Of a stretch of 7,604 nt of DNA, positions 1 to 6,508 are shown piece after piece. The position numbers and the translations under genes were made by a program. The notes beneath the pieces are model-generated. The model was not told where the DNA came from. It made no database searches and saw nothing but the letters and a program-made list of their open reading frames with translations. This DNA is from CAZXFG01 sp964640515 (GTDB lineage: Bacteria; Patescibacteriota; Patescibacteriia; Magasanikbacterales; GWA2-37-8): the NCBI GenBank assembly GCA_964640515.1, contig CAZXFG010000036.1, forward strand, positions 1 through 7,604, read 5' to 3'. How positions within the stretch are numbered: position 1 is the stretch's first letter; each line of letters starts with the position of its first letter.

Positions 1-55
1 TATCAGATATCCCCAAATTTGGCAAGCAACAGCTCTAAATACCCGTTTTACCCCC
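1..55. other. Left-edge segment, possible 3' tail of an upstream gene
   Basis: All three plus-strand frames are open at the left edge. They close at TAA 36-38, TAA 71-73 and TGA 76-78, so any of them could be the tail of a gene beginning outside the window. The tails are too short (11 to 25 residues) to choose between. A 10-bp palindrome, CCAAATTTGG, lies at 13-22. I assign no product here. Confidence 0.2.
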
Positions 56-84
56 TTGTCCCAACCCCGGTAATATGATAAAAT
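56..84 (+). promoter_or_regulatory. Sigma70-like promoter for the MBL-hypothetical-gyrA unit
   Basis: A -35-like TTGTCC (56-61) is followed after 17 bp by TAAAAT (79-84), and the -10 has an extended TG one base upstream (76-77). Transcription would begin near 91, giving a leader of about 50 nt before the ATG at 141. The in-frame ATG at 75 falls just upstream of and partly inside this promoter, which argues against it as the translation start. The call rests on consensus match only. Confidence 0.5.
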
Positions 85-140
85 ACCTGCGCTTATCCAG
101 GCGATTTTTTACCTTTAAAACAACCCTAAATTCTACCTTT

Positions 141-758
141 ATGCACATTAATTGGCTGGGCCAGACCTGCGTTAAATTGCAGACCAAAAATCTAGACGAA
201 GAAGTGGTAATCATCATTGACGCCTATCGCCCGCAACAAGGAGATTTTCCAAGAAATCTCGCTCCGCAAATCGCCCTCTTTTCTCATGGCGATGAGGAAG
301 CGGTGACTATGGGGCAAAACACTCTTGCCATCAATACCTTGGGAGAACTGGAGATTAAAGGAGTAATGATTTATTCTATCCCCGGCCCGAATGGCCAGCT
401 AATTTTTAAATTGAACGCCGAAGGAATGAACATCGTGCACTTAGGCAAACTCACTAAAAAACTAAGCAACGGAGATTTAGAAAAAATCAGCGGTCCGGAT
501 ATTTTATTCTTACCCGTAGGCGGACACGATGAATATCTGGATGCCGAAGAAGCGGCCGGTTTAGTCACGACCTTGGAACCGCGGATTGTAATCCCGATGG
601 GATTTCAATGCGACAGCGACCCCAAAGTCGGAGCGCTAAGTGAATTTATAAAAGAGATGGGCCTTAAACCGGAAATTACGGATAAAAAGTTAATTTTAAA
701 AAAGAAAGACCTGCCGCAAGAAGAAACCAAACTGTTCGTCTTGGAAAAAAATTATTAA
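141..758 (+). CDS. Metallo-beta-lactamase-fold protein with degenerate metal site
   Basis: This 205-residue protein resembles the short UPF0173/Lactamase_B_3-like branch of the metallo-beta-lactamase fold. It opens with the typical strand 'INWLGQTCVKLQ', has IIIDAY at 24-29, and keeps the block around VGGHDEYLDAEEAA (126-139) and VIPMGF (150-155). Active members carry HxHxDH, an HxGD loop and a late PMH. Here the first site reads SHGDEEA (48-54), the second HLGK (100-103) and the third PMGF (152-155), so most metal ligands are missing. It may be a non-catalytic or altered-specificity member. The ATG at 141 is preferred over the in-frame ATG at 75 because the family begins at this strand and a likely promoter overlaps the earlier start. 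No Shine-Dalgarno motif precedes it. It is the first gene of a rightward unit leading to gyrA. The fold assignment is fairly firm; the function is unknown. Confidence 0.8.
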   Translation: MHINWLGQTCVKLQTKNLDEEVVIIIDAYRPQQGDFPRNLAPQIALFSHGDEEAVTMGQNTLAINTLGELEIKGVMIYSIPGPNGQLIFKLNAEGMNIVHLGKLTKKLSNGDLEKISGPDILFLPVGGHDEYLDAEEAAGLVTTLEPRIVIPMGFQCDSDPKVGALSEFIKEMGLKPEITDKKLILKKKDLPQEETKLFVLEKNY

Positions 759-772
759 ACCAGCGGGGAGGT

Positions 773-1180
773 ATGATAAAAAAGAAAAAAACGAAACGCC
801 AAAAAGAGACGGCCGAACCAACGCCCGATTTAATTTATCAAGACACGCAATCACTCAAACCTTTTTACCAGCGCCAACCGATGCGACAAGACAAAGGAGC
901 CAAAATACTCCTCTGGTCCGGAGTGTTGCTTTTCTCCTTGATGATTGTTTTTTTATGGGGCTGGGCTTTAAAAATAAAGTTAGATAATTTTAATTGGAGA
1001 GAAACACCGGAGAACAAAATGATTTCCACGACCAAGACCAATTGGGACGAATATTTTAATGAACAAAAAACCAAACAACAACTTGAAGAAAATAAAAAGA
1101 AAATAGAAGAGGCGGTCGGAGCGATTATCCGCCACGCGGAGGAAGCCGCTTCCAGCACCATCGCGACCACTACCCCATAA
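773..1180 (+). CDS. Small single-pass membrane protein of unknown function
   Basis: I do not recognise a family for this 135-residue protein. The first ten residues are mostly Lys/Arg (MIKKKKTKRQ), followed by a polar stretch with a Pro-rich part to about residue 43. One hydrophobic segment runs over roughly 44-66, and a charged C-terminal half includes a probable helical or coiled-coil stretch (about 96-126, rich in Glu, Lys and Gln) and a Ser/Thr/Ala tail. The positive-inside rule places the N-terminus in the cytoplasm and the C-terminal helix outside. There is no cleavable signal peptide. GGGGAGG (765-771) is the best Shine-Dalgarno match in the window but lies only one base from the ATG, which is unusually close. 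The next in-frame ATG (881) would remove the basic N-terminus. The gene starts 14 nt after the MBL gene and ends 9 nt before gyrA, so it is probably cotranscribed with both. Confidence 0.65.
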   Translation: MIKKKKTKRQKETAEPTPDLIYQDTQSLKPFYQRQPMRQDKGAKILLWSGVLLFSLMIVFLWGWALKIKLDNFNWRETPENKMISTTKTNWDEYFNEQKTKQQLEENKKKIEEAVGAIIRHAEEAASSTIATTTP

Positions 1181-1189
1181 TTTTTTTCT

Positions 1190-3676
1190 ATGCCAAACAA
1201 ATTAACCGACCAGGAAAAAATAGGAAATCTTACGATTATTCCGATTGTTGACGAGGTCAGACAATCGTATTTGGAGTACGCCATGAGCGTTATCGTGTCG
1301 CGTGCTTTACCCGATGTGCGGGACGGCCTAAAACCTGTCCATCGCCGCGTGCTTTACGCGATGTGGGACATTGGCCTTCGGCATACCGCCAGATACCGAA
1401 AATCCGCGCATGTGGTCGGTGAAGTGATGGCCAAATACCATCCGCATGGCGATGCCTCCATTTACGATACCATGGTGCGTATGGCCCAAGAATTTTCCAT
1501 GCGCCATACTTTGGTGGACGGTCAAGGAAATTTTGGCAGTATGGATGGGGATAGCGCGGCCGCCATGCGCTACACTGAAGCGCGTTTGGAATCAATTGCC
1601 GAGGAAATCATGTTTGACATTGAAAAAAATACCGTTGATTTCAGCCCCACCTACGACGGCTCGCACACCGAACCCGGAGTGCTTCCGGCTAAGATACCTA
1701 ATTTGCTTTTAAATGGCAGTATGGGTATCGCCGTCGGCATGGCCACCTACATCCCTCCGCATAATTTAGGCGAACTGTGCGACGGCGTCATAAAACTGAT
1801 TGACCAACCCAAAACTACCGTGGAAGAACTGGCCGAAATCATTAAAGGCCCGGACTTTCCTACCGGAGGCATTATTTATAATAAAAAAGATATTCAAACG
1901 GCCTTTGCCACCGGACGAGGCGGTATTGTGATGCGCGCGAAAGCCGACATACAGGAACACAAAAACGGACAATACCAAATCATAGTCACTGAAATTCCCT
2001 ACCAAGTCAACAAAGCCGAAATGCTGGAAAAAATCGCCGCTTTGGTGCAAGAAAAAAAGATTGAGGGCATCAGAGATCTGCGCGATGAATCCAACAAAGA
2101 AGGAGTGCGCGTGGTAATTGAGCTAAAAAAAGATTCTTACCCGAAAAAAATCCTAAACCAGCTCTTTAAAATGACGGATTTGCAAACCACTTTTCACGTG
2201 AACATGCTGGCTTTGGTGGACGGCATCCAGCCCCGAGTCTTGAATCTAAAAACCATTTTGGAAGAATTTATCAAACACCGCCAAGTGATAATCCGCCGCC
2301 GAACGGAATTTGACCTGAACAAAGCAAAGGACCGCGCTCACATTTTGGAAGGTTTAAAAATGGCTCTGGACAAGATAGATTTGGTTATCAAAACCATACG
2401 CGCTTCTAAAGATAAGGACGAAGCCAAGAAAAACTTAATGAATCAATTTAAATTTACCGACCGCCAGGTAACGGCTATTCTGGAAATGCGCCTGCAACAA
2501 CTGGCCAATTTGGAAAGACAAAAAGTGGAAGACGAATTAAAAGAAAAGAAAACTCTCATTAAAGAACTGGAAGCTATTTTAGCCTCGGGCATTAAAATCC
2601 TAAATATTATCCGCCAAGAAACTTCGGACATTAAAACAAAATACGCGGAAGAACGCCGCACTCAAATTATCGCCCATGGAGTCAAAGAATTTACCGTGGA
2701 AGATTTGGTGCCCAATGAACCGACCATGATTATCACCACCACGGACGGCTACATCAAACGCCTGCCCCCCGATACTTTCCATTCTCAATCGCGCGGCGGC
2801 AAAGGTGTTATTGGCGTGACTACCAAAGAAGAAGAGGCGGTGGAGCATCTTTTAACCACCAACACGCACGACAATATCCTGTTTTTTACCAACCGAGGCC
2901 GGGTTTTCCAACTCATGGCCTATGATATCCCCCAAACCAGCCGCACGGCCAAAGGCCAGGCCTTAGTGAATTTCCTGCAACTGGCGCCCAATGAAAAACT
3001 CTCCGCTCTTCTCGCGACCAGCGACCTGGAAAAGGTAAAATATTTCGTCATGGTCACCAGCAAGGGTCTGATTAAAAAAACCGATCTGGCTGATTTTGCC
3101 AATGTCAGAAAGAGCGGACTCATTGCCATTAAACTAAAAACAGATGATGATTTGCAGTGGGTCAAACCATCCTCGGGTGAAGATAATGTGATTATCGCCA
3201 CCAAGCTCGGACAAGCCATCCGTTTTAAAGAAAAAGACATTCGCTCCATGGGGCGCGCCGCCTCGGGAGTGCGAGCCATGAAACTCAAAAGCAACGACGA
3301 AGTAATCGGCATGGATGTTTTTGATAATAAAGAAAAACACCTGGAATTTCTGATCATCGGACAGAACGGATTGGGCAAGCTTACGGCTATTGGAGATTAT
3401 AAAATACAACATCGAGGCGGGAGCGGAATTAAAACAGCCAAAGTCACGGAAAAAACCGGCCATATCATCTATGGCAGTGTGGTTGATAAAGATAAAAGCG
3501 CCAACAAGGACCTGCTGATGATGTCGTCCCAAGGGCAAGTTATCCGCATGCCCTTCAGCTCCATCCCTTCCTCCGGCCGCGCCACCCAAGGCGTTCGCCT
3601 GATGCGCTTCAAAGAAGCCGGCGACCATGTGGCCAATGTGACTCTGGTAGAAAATGGGGAAAACCTGGTGGTATAA
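1190..3676 (+). CDS. gyrA: DNA gyrase subunit A
   Basis: GyrA is the breakage-reunion subunit of the A2B2 type IIA topoisomerase that introduces negative supercoils using ATP hydrolysed by GyrB. At 828 residues it is a normal length. The winged-helix/tower core spans about 20-500, with the catalytic Arg127-Tyr128 in AAMRYTE, the DNA-bending Ile180 (equivalent to E. coli Ile174) and IPYQVNK at 269-275. The short C-gate form is present, without the E. coli insertion. The C-terminal beta-pinwheel (about 505-828) carries a GyrA box, QSRGGKG at 533-539 (E. coli QRRGGKG), which separates gyrase A from ParC. No acidic C-terminal tail is present. The quinolone region reads HPHGDASIYD (84-93), with Ala89 where E. 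coli has Ser83. No Shine-Dalgarno motif precedes the ATG. It is the last gene of the unit, 14 nt before a hairpin terminator. Confidence 0.97.
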   Translation: MPNKLTDQEKIGNLTIIPIVDEVRQSYLEYAMSVIVSRALPDVRDGLKPVHRRVLYAMWDIGLRHTARYRKSAHVVGEVMAKYHPHGDASIYDTMVRMAQEFSMRHTLVDGQGNFGSMDGDSAAAMRYTEARLESIAEEIMFDIEKNTVDFSPTYDGSHTEPGVLPAKIPNLLLNGSMGIAVGMATYIPPHNLGELCDGVIKLIDQPKTTVEELAEIIKGPDFPTGGIIYNKKDIQTAFATGRGGIVMRAKADIQEHKNGQYQIIVTEIPYQVNKAEMLEKIAALVQEKKIEGIRDLRDESNKEGVRVVIELKKDSYPKKILNQLFKMTDLQTTFHVNMLALVDGIQPRVLNLKTILEEFIKHRQVIIRRRTEFDLNKAKDRAHILEGLKMALDKIDLVIKTIRASKDKDEAKKNLMNQFKFTDRQVTAILEMRLQQLANLERQKVEDELKEKKTLIKELEAILASGIKILNIIRQETSDIKTKYAEERRTQIIAHGVKEFTVEDLVPNEPTMIITTTDGYIKRLPPDTFHSQSRGGKGVIGVTTKEEEAVEHLLTTNTHDNILFFTNRGRVFQLMAYDIPQTSRTAKGQALVNFLQLAPNEKLSALLATSDLEKVKYFVMVTSKGLIKKTDLADFANVRKSGLIAIKLKTDDDLQWVKPSSGEDNVIIATKLGQAIRFKEKDIRSMGRAASGVRAMKLKSNDEVIGMDVFDNKEKHLEFLIIGQNGLGKLTAIGDYKIQHRGGSGIKTAKVTEKTGHIIYGSVVDKDKSANKDLLMMSSQGQVIRMPFSSIPSSGRATQGVRLMRFKEAGDHVANVTLVENGENLVV

Positions 3677-3690
3677 TGAAAAATTAAAAA

Positions 3691-3714
3691 GACTCCCGCT
3701 AGGGGGTCTTTTTT
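3691..3714. terminator. Bidirectional intrinsic terminator between gyrA and tRNA-Arg
   Basis: GACTCCC (3691-3697) pairs with GGGGGTC (3702-3708) around a GCTA loop, giving seven pairs with one G-T wobble. Six T follow on the plus strand (3709-3714), terminating gyrA. On the minus strand the same hairpin is followed by TTTTT (complement of A3686-3690), then AA and another T run, so it can also end the leftward femAB-tRNA transcript. The plus-strand T tract stops one base before the tRNA 3' end. Confidence 0.85.
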
Positions 3715-3715
3715 G

Positions 3716-3787
3716 TGCTCTCACTGCGAATCGAACGCAGATCACCTCCTTCGGAGGGAGGCATTTTATCCATTAAACTATGAGAGC
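3716..3787 (-). tRNA. tRNA-Arg (anticodon CCG)
   Basis: On the minus strand a 72-nt cloverleaf folds fully. The acceptor is GCTCTCA/TGAGAGC with discriminator A, the D arm is GTTT/AAAT, the anticodon stem is CCTCC/GGAGG with loop CTCCGAA, and the T arm is CTGCG/CGCAG with loop TTCGATT. The anticodon CCG (plus-strand 3752-3754) reads Arg codon CGG. The D loop AATGGATA keeps the A20 arginine identity base. No CCA is encoded. Its first ten bases overlap the end of the upstream FemAB gene. It shares the CATAGTTTAATGGATAAAAT stretch with the tRNA-Arg(TCG) at 7391, supporting a common origin. Confidence 0.95.
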
Positions 3788-4764
3788 ATATTCCTCAATT
3801 TTCTTAAAAGCTTATAAAGCTTATACTTTTTCTCTTCAATAATCAAGTCCAAAGTGCCGGGCGCTGATTGCGGTTGAGCGTTAAAGCCCAACTTAAATTT
3901 AGTAATGCCGGCGTAAGGATGCTTTTCATCATAAATATACTCCCCTGTTTCATTAGTGCGCGGCGCCACGCCAAAAAAATCGTAATATCTATAGCCCAGC
4001 TCCTTGGCCTGCTTAATGGCCGACCATTGCAATAAATACGGAGCCATCAATTGGCGATAATCATAGTCCAGAGCGCCATATAAATAGGTATAAGTGCCGC
4101 CAAAACCAATAAATCCTCCGGCCGCGATTGCTTGCCCGTTCGGATGATAAATAGTAATCTGCCGCACTTCCGGGGAAGACATTACCGCCTGATAATTTTT
4201 TCGCGGATGCAAAGTAAACCCGTCCCGCGTTCCAGTCTTTTGCAATAATTTCCAAAAAACGACAAAATCTTTTTCCGCGCTTACCCGTAATCCTTTGCGC
4301 TCTGCCAAACGGATATTATATCTCGTCTTCGGGTGCATCTGGACCAATAATTCCTCTGCTGATTTATTTATTTCCATTACCAAAGTGGCGCGTGGATTAA
4401 TTTCTTTAGTGTCAGTAACTGGAACATCTTCCGGATATTCTTCCGGCTCTATTCGTAAAAAAATACATCCTTGCTCTTGGAAGTATTTTTTCAACGCTTG
4501 ATAAATTTTTTTCCGGTCAACGGCCTTGGCCAATACCGGCCCCTTGGGGCAAAAAGCGTATTGATGTCCCAAAGGCAGGGGTCTATAAATAATCTGCGCT
4601 TGAGCCAGGATTTGTCCATTTTCCTCTATTCCTAATCTCTCAACCGGCTGGCTAATACTTTGCATCAATTCTCCCCAAGTCCATGATTGCAAATAGGATG
4701 GATTTTCTTGTTGTAGAAGCCAAGCATCCCACTGTTCTTTTTCAGTATTTTTTTTAATTTCCAT
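3778..4764 (-). CDS. FemAB-family peptidoglycan bridge aminoacyltransferase (second copy)
   Basis: This 328-residue protein belongs to the FemABX family, which transfers amino acids from aminoacyl-tRNA to the peptidoglycan precursor stem peptide at the cytoplasmic membrane face. Family blocks visible are SWTWGE (27-32), the basic KTRYNIR (146-152), YRYYDFFGV (258-266) and AGITKFKLGF (285-294), spread over two tandem GNAT-like folds. It is shorter than the roughly 420-residue staphylococcal FemA/FemB and lacks their long coiled-coil arm, resembling the single-transferase FemX size class. It starts one nucleotide after the TGA of its paralogue at 4766-5737, implying translational coupling. No Shine-Dalgarno motif is visible. 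Its TAG stop falls inside the downstream tRNA-Arg. Which residue it adds, and whether it acts on lipid II or the UDP-linked precursor, cannot be told. Confidence 0.88.
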   Translation of the reverse strand: MEIKKNTEKEQWDAWLLQQENPSYLQSWTWGELMQSISQPVERLGIEENGQILAQAQIIYRPLPLGHQYAFCPKGPVLAKAVDRKKIYQALKKYFQEQGCIFLRIEPEEYPEDVPVTDTKEINPRATLVMEINKSAEELLVQMHPKTRYNIRLAERKGLRVSAEKDFVVFWKLLQKTGTRDGFTLHPRKNYQAVMSSPEVRQITIYHPNGQAIAAGGFIGFGGTYTYLYGALDYDYRQLMAPYLLQWSAIKQAKELGYRYYDFFGVAPRTNETGEYIYDEKHPYAGITKFKLGFNAQPQSAPGTLDLIIEEKKYKLYKLLRKLRNMLS

Positions 4765-4765
4765 A

Positions 4766-5737
4766 TCAGATAAATCTAAATATCATCCGTAAAAAACGCA
4801 AAAATTTGTATATCCCATATCTTCGACGGCAGAGCGCGAGATCAAAAGTCCCGGGTACTGATTTGACAGTACCGCCAAAGCCCAGTTTAAATTTGGTGAT
4901 GCCGGCATATTGATGTTTACGGCTATACACATATTCTCCATCTTTAATTTCACCCGGCGCAATACCAAAAAAATCGTAATATCTATAACCCTTCTGTTTG
5001 GCCAGTTTGATACTTTCCCATTGCAGTAAATATGGGGCTAATAATTTATGCCGGCTGTAATCTGAAGCGGCGAAAAGATAGGTCAAAGTGTCACCCGCCC
5101 CGATAAAGATGGCAGATGCAATCGGTCTTTCTCCTTGCCACGCGGTTAATTGCCAAATTTGAGGGTGAGCCAATATATTGGCATAATGTTCTTTCGGATG
5201 AGTGGTAAATTTATCGCGCGCCGCGGTTTGTTTCAATAATTTCCAAAAAACTTCCAGATTATTCTTTTCTCTAACATCCAATCCCTGCTTCTCGGCAAAA
5301 CGAATGCTGTAGCGAGTATTCTTTTTCATCCCAGCTAACAGCTTCTCCTCGCCTTCGCTTAAATCCAACACTACTGTCGCCCGCGGATTGATATCTTTGG
5401 TTTTAAGCATGCCAACGGCAGCCGGTCGCTTAGCCGGTTCAACGCGTAAGAAGACACAGCGTTGTTGAAGCAGATAGTCGGCCAAAATCCGATAAACTTC
5501 CTTTTCTTTAATTTCTTCCTCTATAATCGGTCCTTGAGGGCAAAAAGCATAACGCCAACCCAAAAAAAGCGGTTTATAGATTATCTGGGCGCGAGCCACT
5601 ATCTGTTCACTCTCCAGTATGGCTAGGCGCTCTACAATCTGCTTTTCCCGGCCCAACACCTCGCCCCAAGACCATGTTTGAGCAAAAGGATGTTCCAAGC
5701 TCCATTCGGCTTGATTTTTAATAATTTTGACTTGCAT
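4766..5737 (-). CDS. FemAB-family peptidoglycan bridge aminoacyltransferase (first copy)
   Basis: This 323-residue FemABX-family protein is a clear tandem paralogue of the next gene. It shares the same block order: TWSWGE (21-26), NTRYSIR (140-146), LLAPYLLQW (232-240), YRYYDFFGI (251-259) and AGITKFKLGF (278-287), followed by a PGTFDL motif and a short basic C-terminal helix. It would add an amino acid from charged tRNA to the peptidoglycan stem peptide or growing bridge. It is short-form, without the coiled-coil arm of FemA/FemB. Its start is at the promoter-proximal end of the leftward unit, with a candidate -10 only ten bases upstream of the start codon, so the transcript may have almost no leader. 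An AGGGG lies just before the ATG. Two enzymes in series suggest a bridge of at least two residues, but they could also differ in acceptor. Confidence 0.88.
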   Translation of the reverse strand: MQVKIIKNQAEWSLEHPFAQTWSWGEVLGREKQIVERLAILESEQIVARAQIIYKPLFLGWRYAFCPQGPIIEEEIKEKEVYRILADYLLQQRCVFLRVEPAKRPAAVGMLKTKDINPRATVVLDLSEGEEKLLAGMKKNTRYSIRFAEKQGLDVREKNNLEVFWKLLKQTAARDKFTTHPKEHYANILAHPQIWQLTAWQGERPIASAIFIGAGDTLTYLFAASDYSRHKLLAPYLLQWESIKLAKQKGYRYYDFFGIAPGEIKDGEYVYSRKHQYAGITKFKLGFGGTVKSVPGTFDLALCRRRYGIYKFLRFLRMIFRFI

Positions 5738-5746
5738 AACACCCCT

Positions 5747-5774
5747 ATTTTACCCTAATATGACAAAAAATCAA
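5747..5774 (-). promoter_or_regulatory. Candidate promoter for the femAB pair, near-leaderless
   Basis: On the minus strand TTGATT (5774-5769) and TAAAAT (5752-5747) are separated by 16 bp. A start about seven bases further on would fall near 5740, leaving a leader of roughly three nucleotides before the ATG at 5737. The call is from consensus match only. The region also has other AT-rich -10-like stretches, such as TATACT near 5817, which would give a longer leader. Confidence 0.45.
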
Positions 5775-5790
5775 TCTTTTGCGCTTACCC

Positions 5791-5824
5791 TTGCCAAAAT
5801 GGCCATTTCAGTATACAATATAAT
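5791..5824 (+). promoter_or_regulatory. Sigma70-like promoter for rpmF-nusB-rnc
   Basis: TTGCCA (5791-5796) lies 17 bp upstream of TACAAT (5814-5819). An overlapping perfect TATAAT (5819-5824) could serve as an alternative -10. The predicted leader to the rpmF start at 5859 is roughly 30 nt, AT-rich and without a Shine-Dalgarno motif. It is divergent from the femAB promoter within a 121-bp intergenic region. Confidence 0.6.
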
Positions 5825-5858
5825 CACTTTTAATATATTTTGACCTAATTTTAATCCT

Positions 5859-6074
5859 ATGGGGTTACCCGGACATCGTCGAACTTCTTCGCATAAACAC
5901 CGACGCGCGGCGCATTTTGCTCTTGCTGAAAAGGTTTTCGCCAAATGCCCTAAATGCGGCAAAGCCATCCACCCGCATCGCGCCTGCGCTTTTTGCGGCA
6001 CCTACAAAGGCAGAATGGTGTTGGATGTGGAAAGAAAAACCAAACGACTGGCTAAAAAGGCCAACAAAAAATAA
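5859..6074 (+). CDS. rpmF: 50S ribosomal protein L32 (bL32)
   Basis: This 71-residue basic protein is bL32 of the large ribosomal subunit. The N-terminal tail (MGLPGHRRTSSHKHRRAAH) matches the family's Arg/Lys-rich tail. A zinc ribbon follows, with ligands Cys30-Cys33 (CPKC) and Cys43-Cys46 (CAFC), and the HPHRAC...CGTYKGR block is typical. All four cysteines are present, so this is the zinc-binding form. It is slightly longer than many bL32 proteins because of a Lys-rich C-terminus. It is the first gene of a cluster with nusB (5 nt downstream) and rnc. No Shine-Dalgarno motif precedes the ATG, but the start fits the family. Confidence 0.95.
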   Translation: MGLPGHRRTSSHKHRRAAHFALAEKVFAKCPKCGKAIHPHRACAFCGTYKGRMVLDVERKTKRLAKKANKK

Positions 6075-6079
6075 CTATT

Positions 6080-6508
6080 ATGTCTAATCGCCATATCGCG
6101 CGCAGTATCGCCATGCAAGCGCTATATGAATGGGACTTCCGTAATAAACCCACGGCTGTTTTGCCGGCGATAGTAGAACATGACCTGGAGGAATTTGGCA
6201 CCGGCCTTAAGGATAAAGAATTCAGCAAAGAAATCGTGGATGGCGTTATCATCAACTTAGAAGAGATTGACAAAACCATCAGCCATTACGCTCCCGCCTG
6301 GCCGATTGAACAAATTACCGTCATTGACCGCAGTATTTTGCGTATTGGCATTTATGAATTAAAATTTTGCAAGGATAACATACCGCCCAAAGTGGCCATT
6401 AACGAAGCTATTGAGCTGGCAAAGAGTTTTGGAGGACCTTCTTCCGGTAAATTCGTTAACGGCGTTTTAGGGTCAATCTATAAAGACACATATGAAAAAA
6501 AATCTTGA
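6080..6508 (+). CDS. nusB: Transcription antitermination factor NusB
   Basis: NusB pairs with NusE (S10), binds boxA RNA and helps antiterminate and fold rRNA transcripts. The 142-residue length is normal. Typical features are the N-terminal helix with ARSIAMQALYEWDF (7-20), VIDRSILRIGIYEL (81-94), VAINEAIELAKSFGG (105-119) and the C-terminal SSGKFVNGVLGSI (121-133). It sits between rpmF and rnc, and its last 17 bases overlap the start of rnc, implying cotranscription and coupled translation. The grouping puts an rRNA antitermination factor beside the enzyme that cuts the rRNA precursor. No Shine-Dalgarno motif is visible. It ends with TGA read as stop. Confidence 0.94.
   Translation: MSNRHIARSIAMQALYEWDFRNKPTAVLPAIVEHDLEEFGTGLKDKEFSKEIVDGVIINLEEIDKTISHYAPAWPIEQITVIDRSILRIGIYELKFCKDNIPPKVAINEAIELAKSFGGPSSGKFVNGVLGSIYKDTYEKKS

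Noticed and set aside
75..140. N-terminal extension of the MBL protein starting at ATG 75
   Set aside because: The extension does not resemble the family N-terminus and the ATG lies at the likely -10 region (TGATAAAAT), so the start at 141 is preferred.
777..793. A-rich run near the start of the 773 gene as a programmed slippage site
   Set aside because: The frame is continuous through it and neither alternate frame leads to a sensible product.
865..1284. 139-residue minus-strand ORF over the hypothetical gene and the gyrA start
   Set aside because: It overlaps two better-supported plus-strand genes and has no promoter or family resemblance.
1446..1712. Second plus-strand ORF inside gyrA
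   Set aside because: It is an out-of-frame reading of the conserved gyrA core.
3134..3745. 203-residue minus-strand ORF antisense to the gyrA 3' end
   Set aside because: It runs across gyrA, the terminator and part of a tRNA and has no recognisable domain; gyrA is unambiguous in this region.
4766..6508. UGA recoded as glycine
   Set aside because: TGA ends the 4766-5737 gene one base before the next ATG and ends nusB at the expected family length, so it acts as stop.
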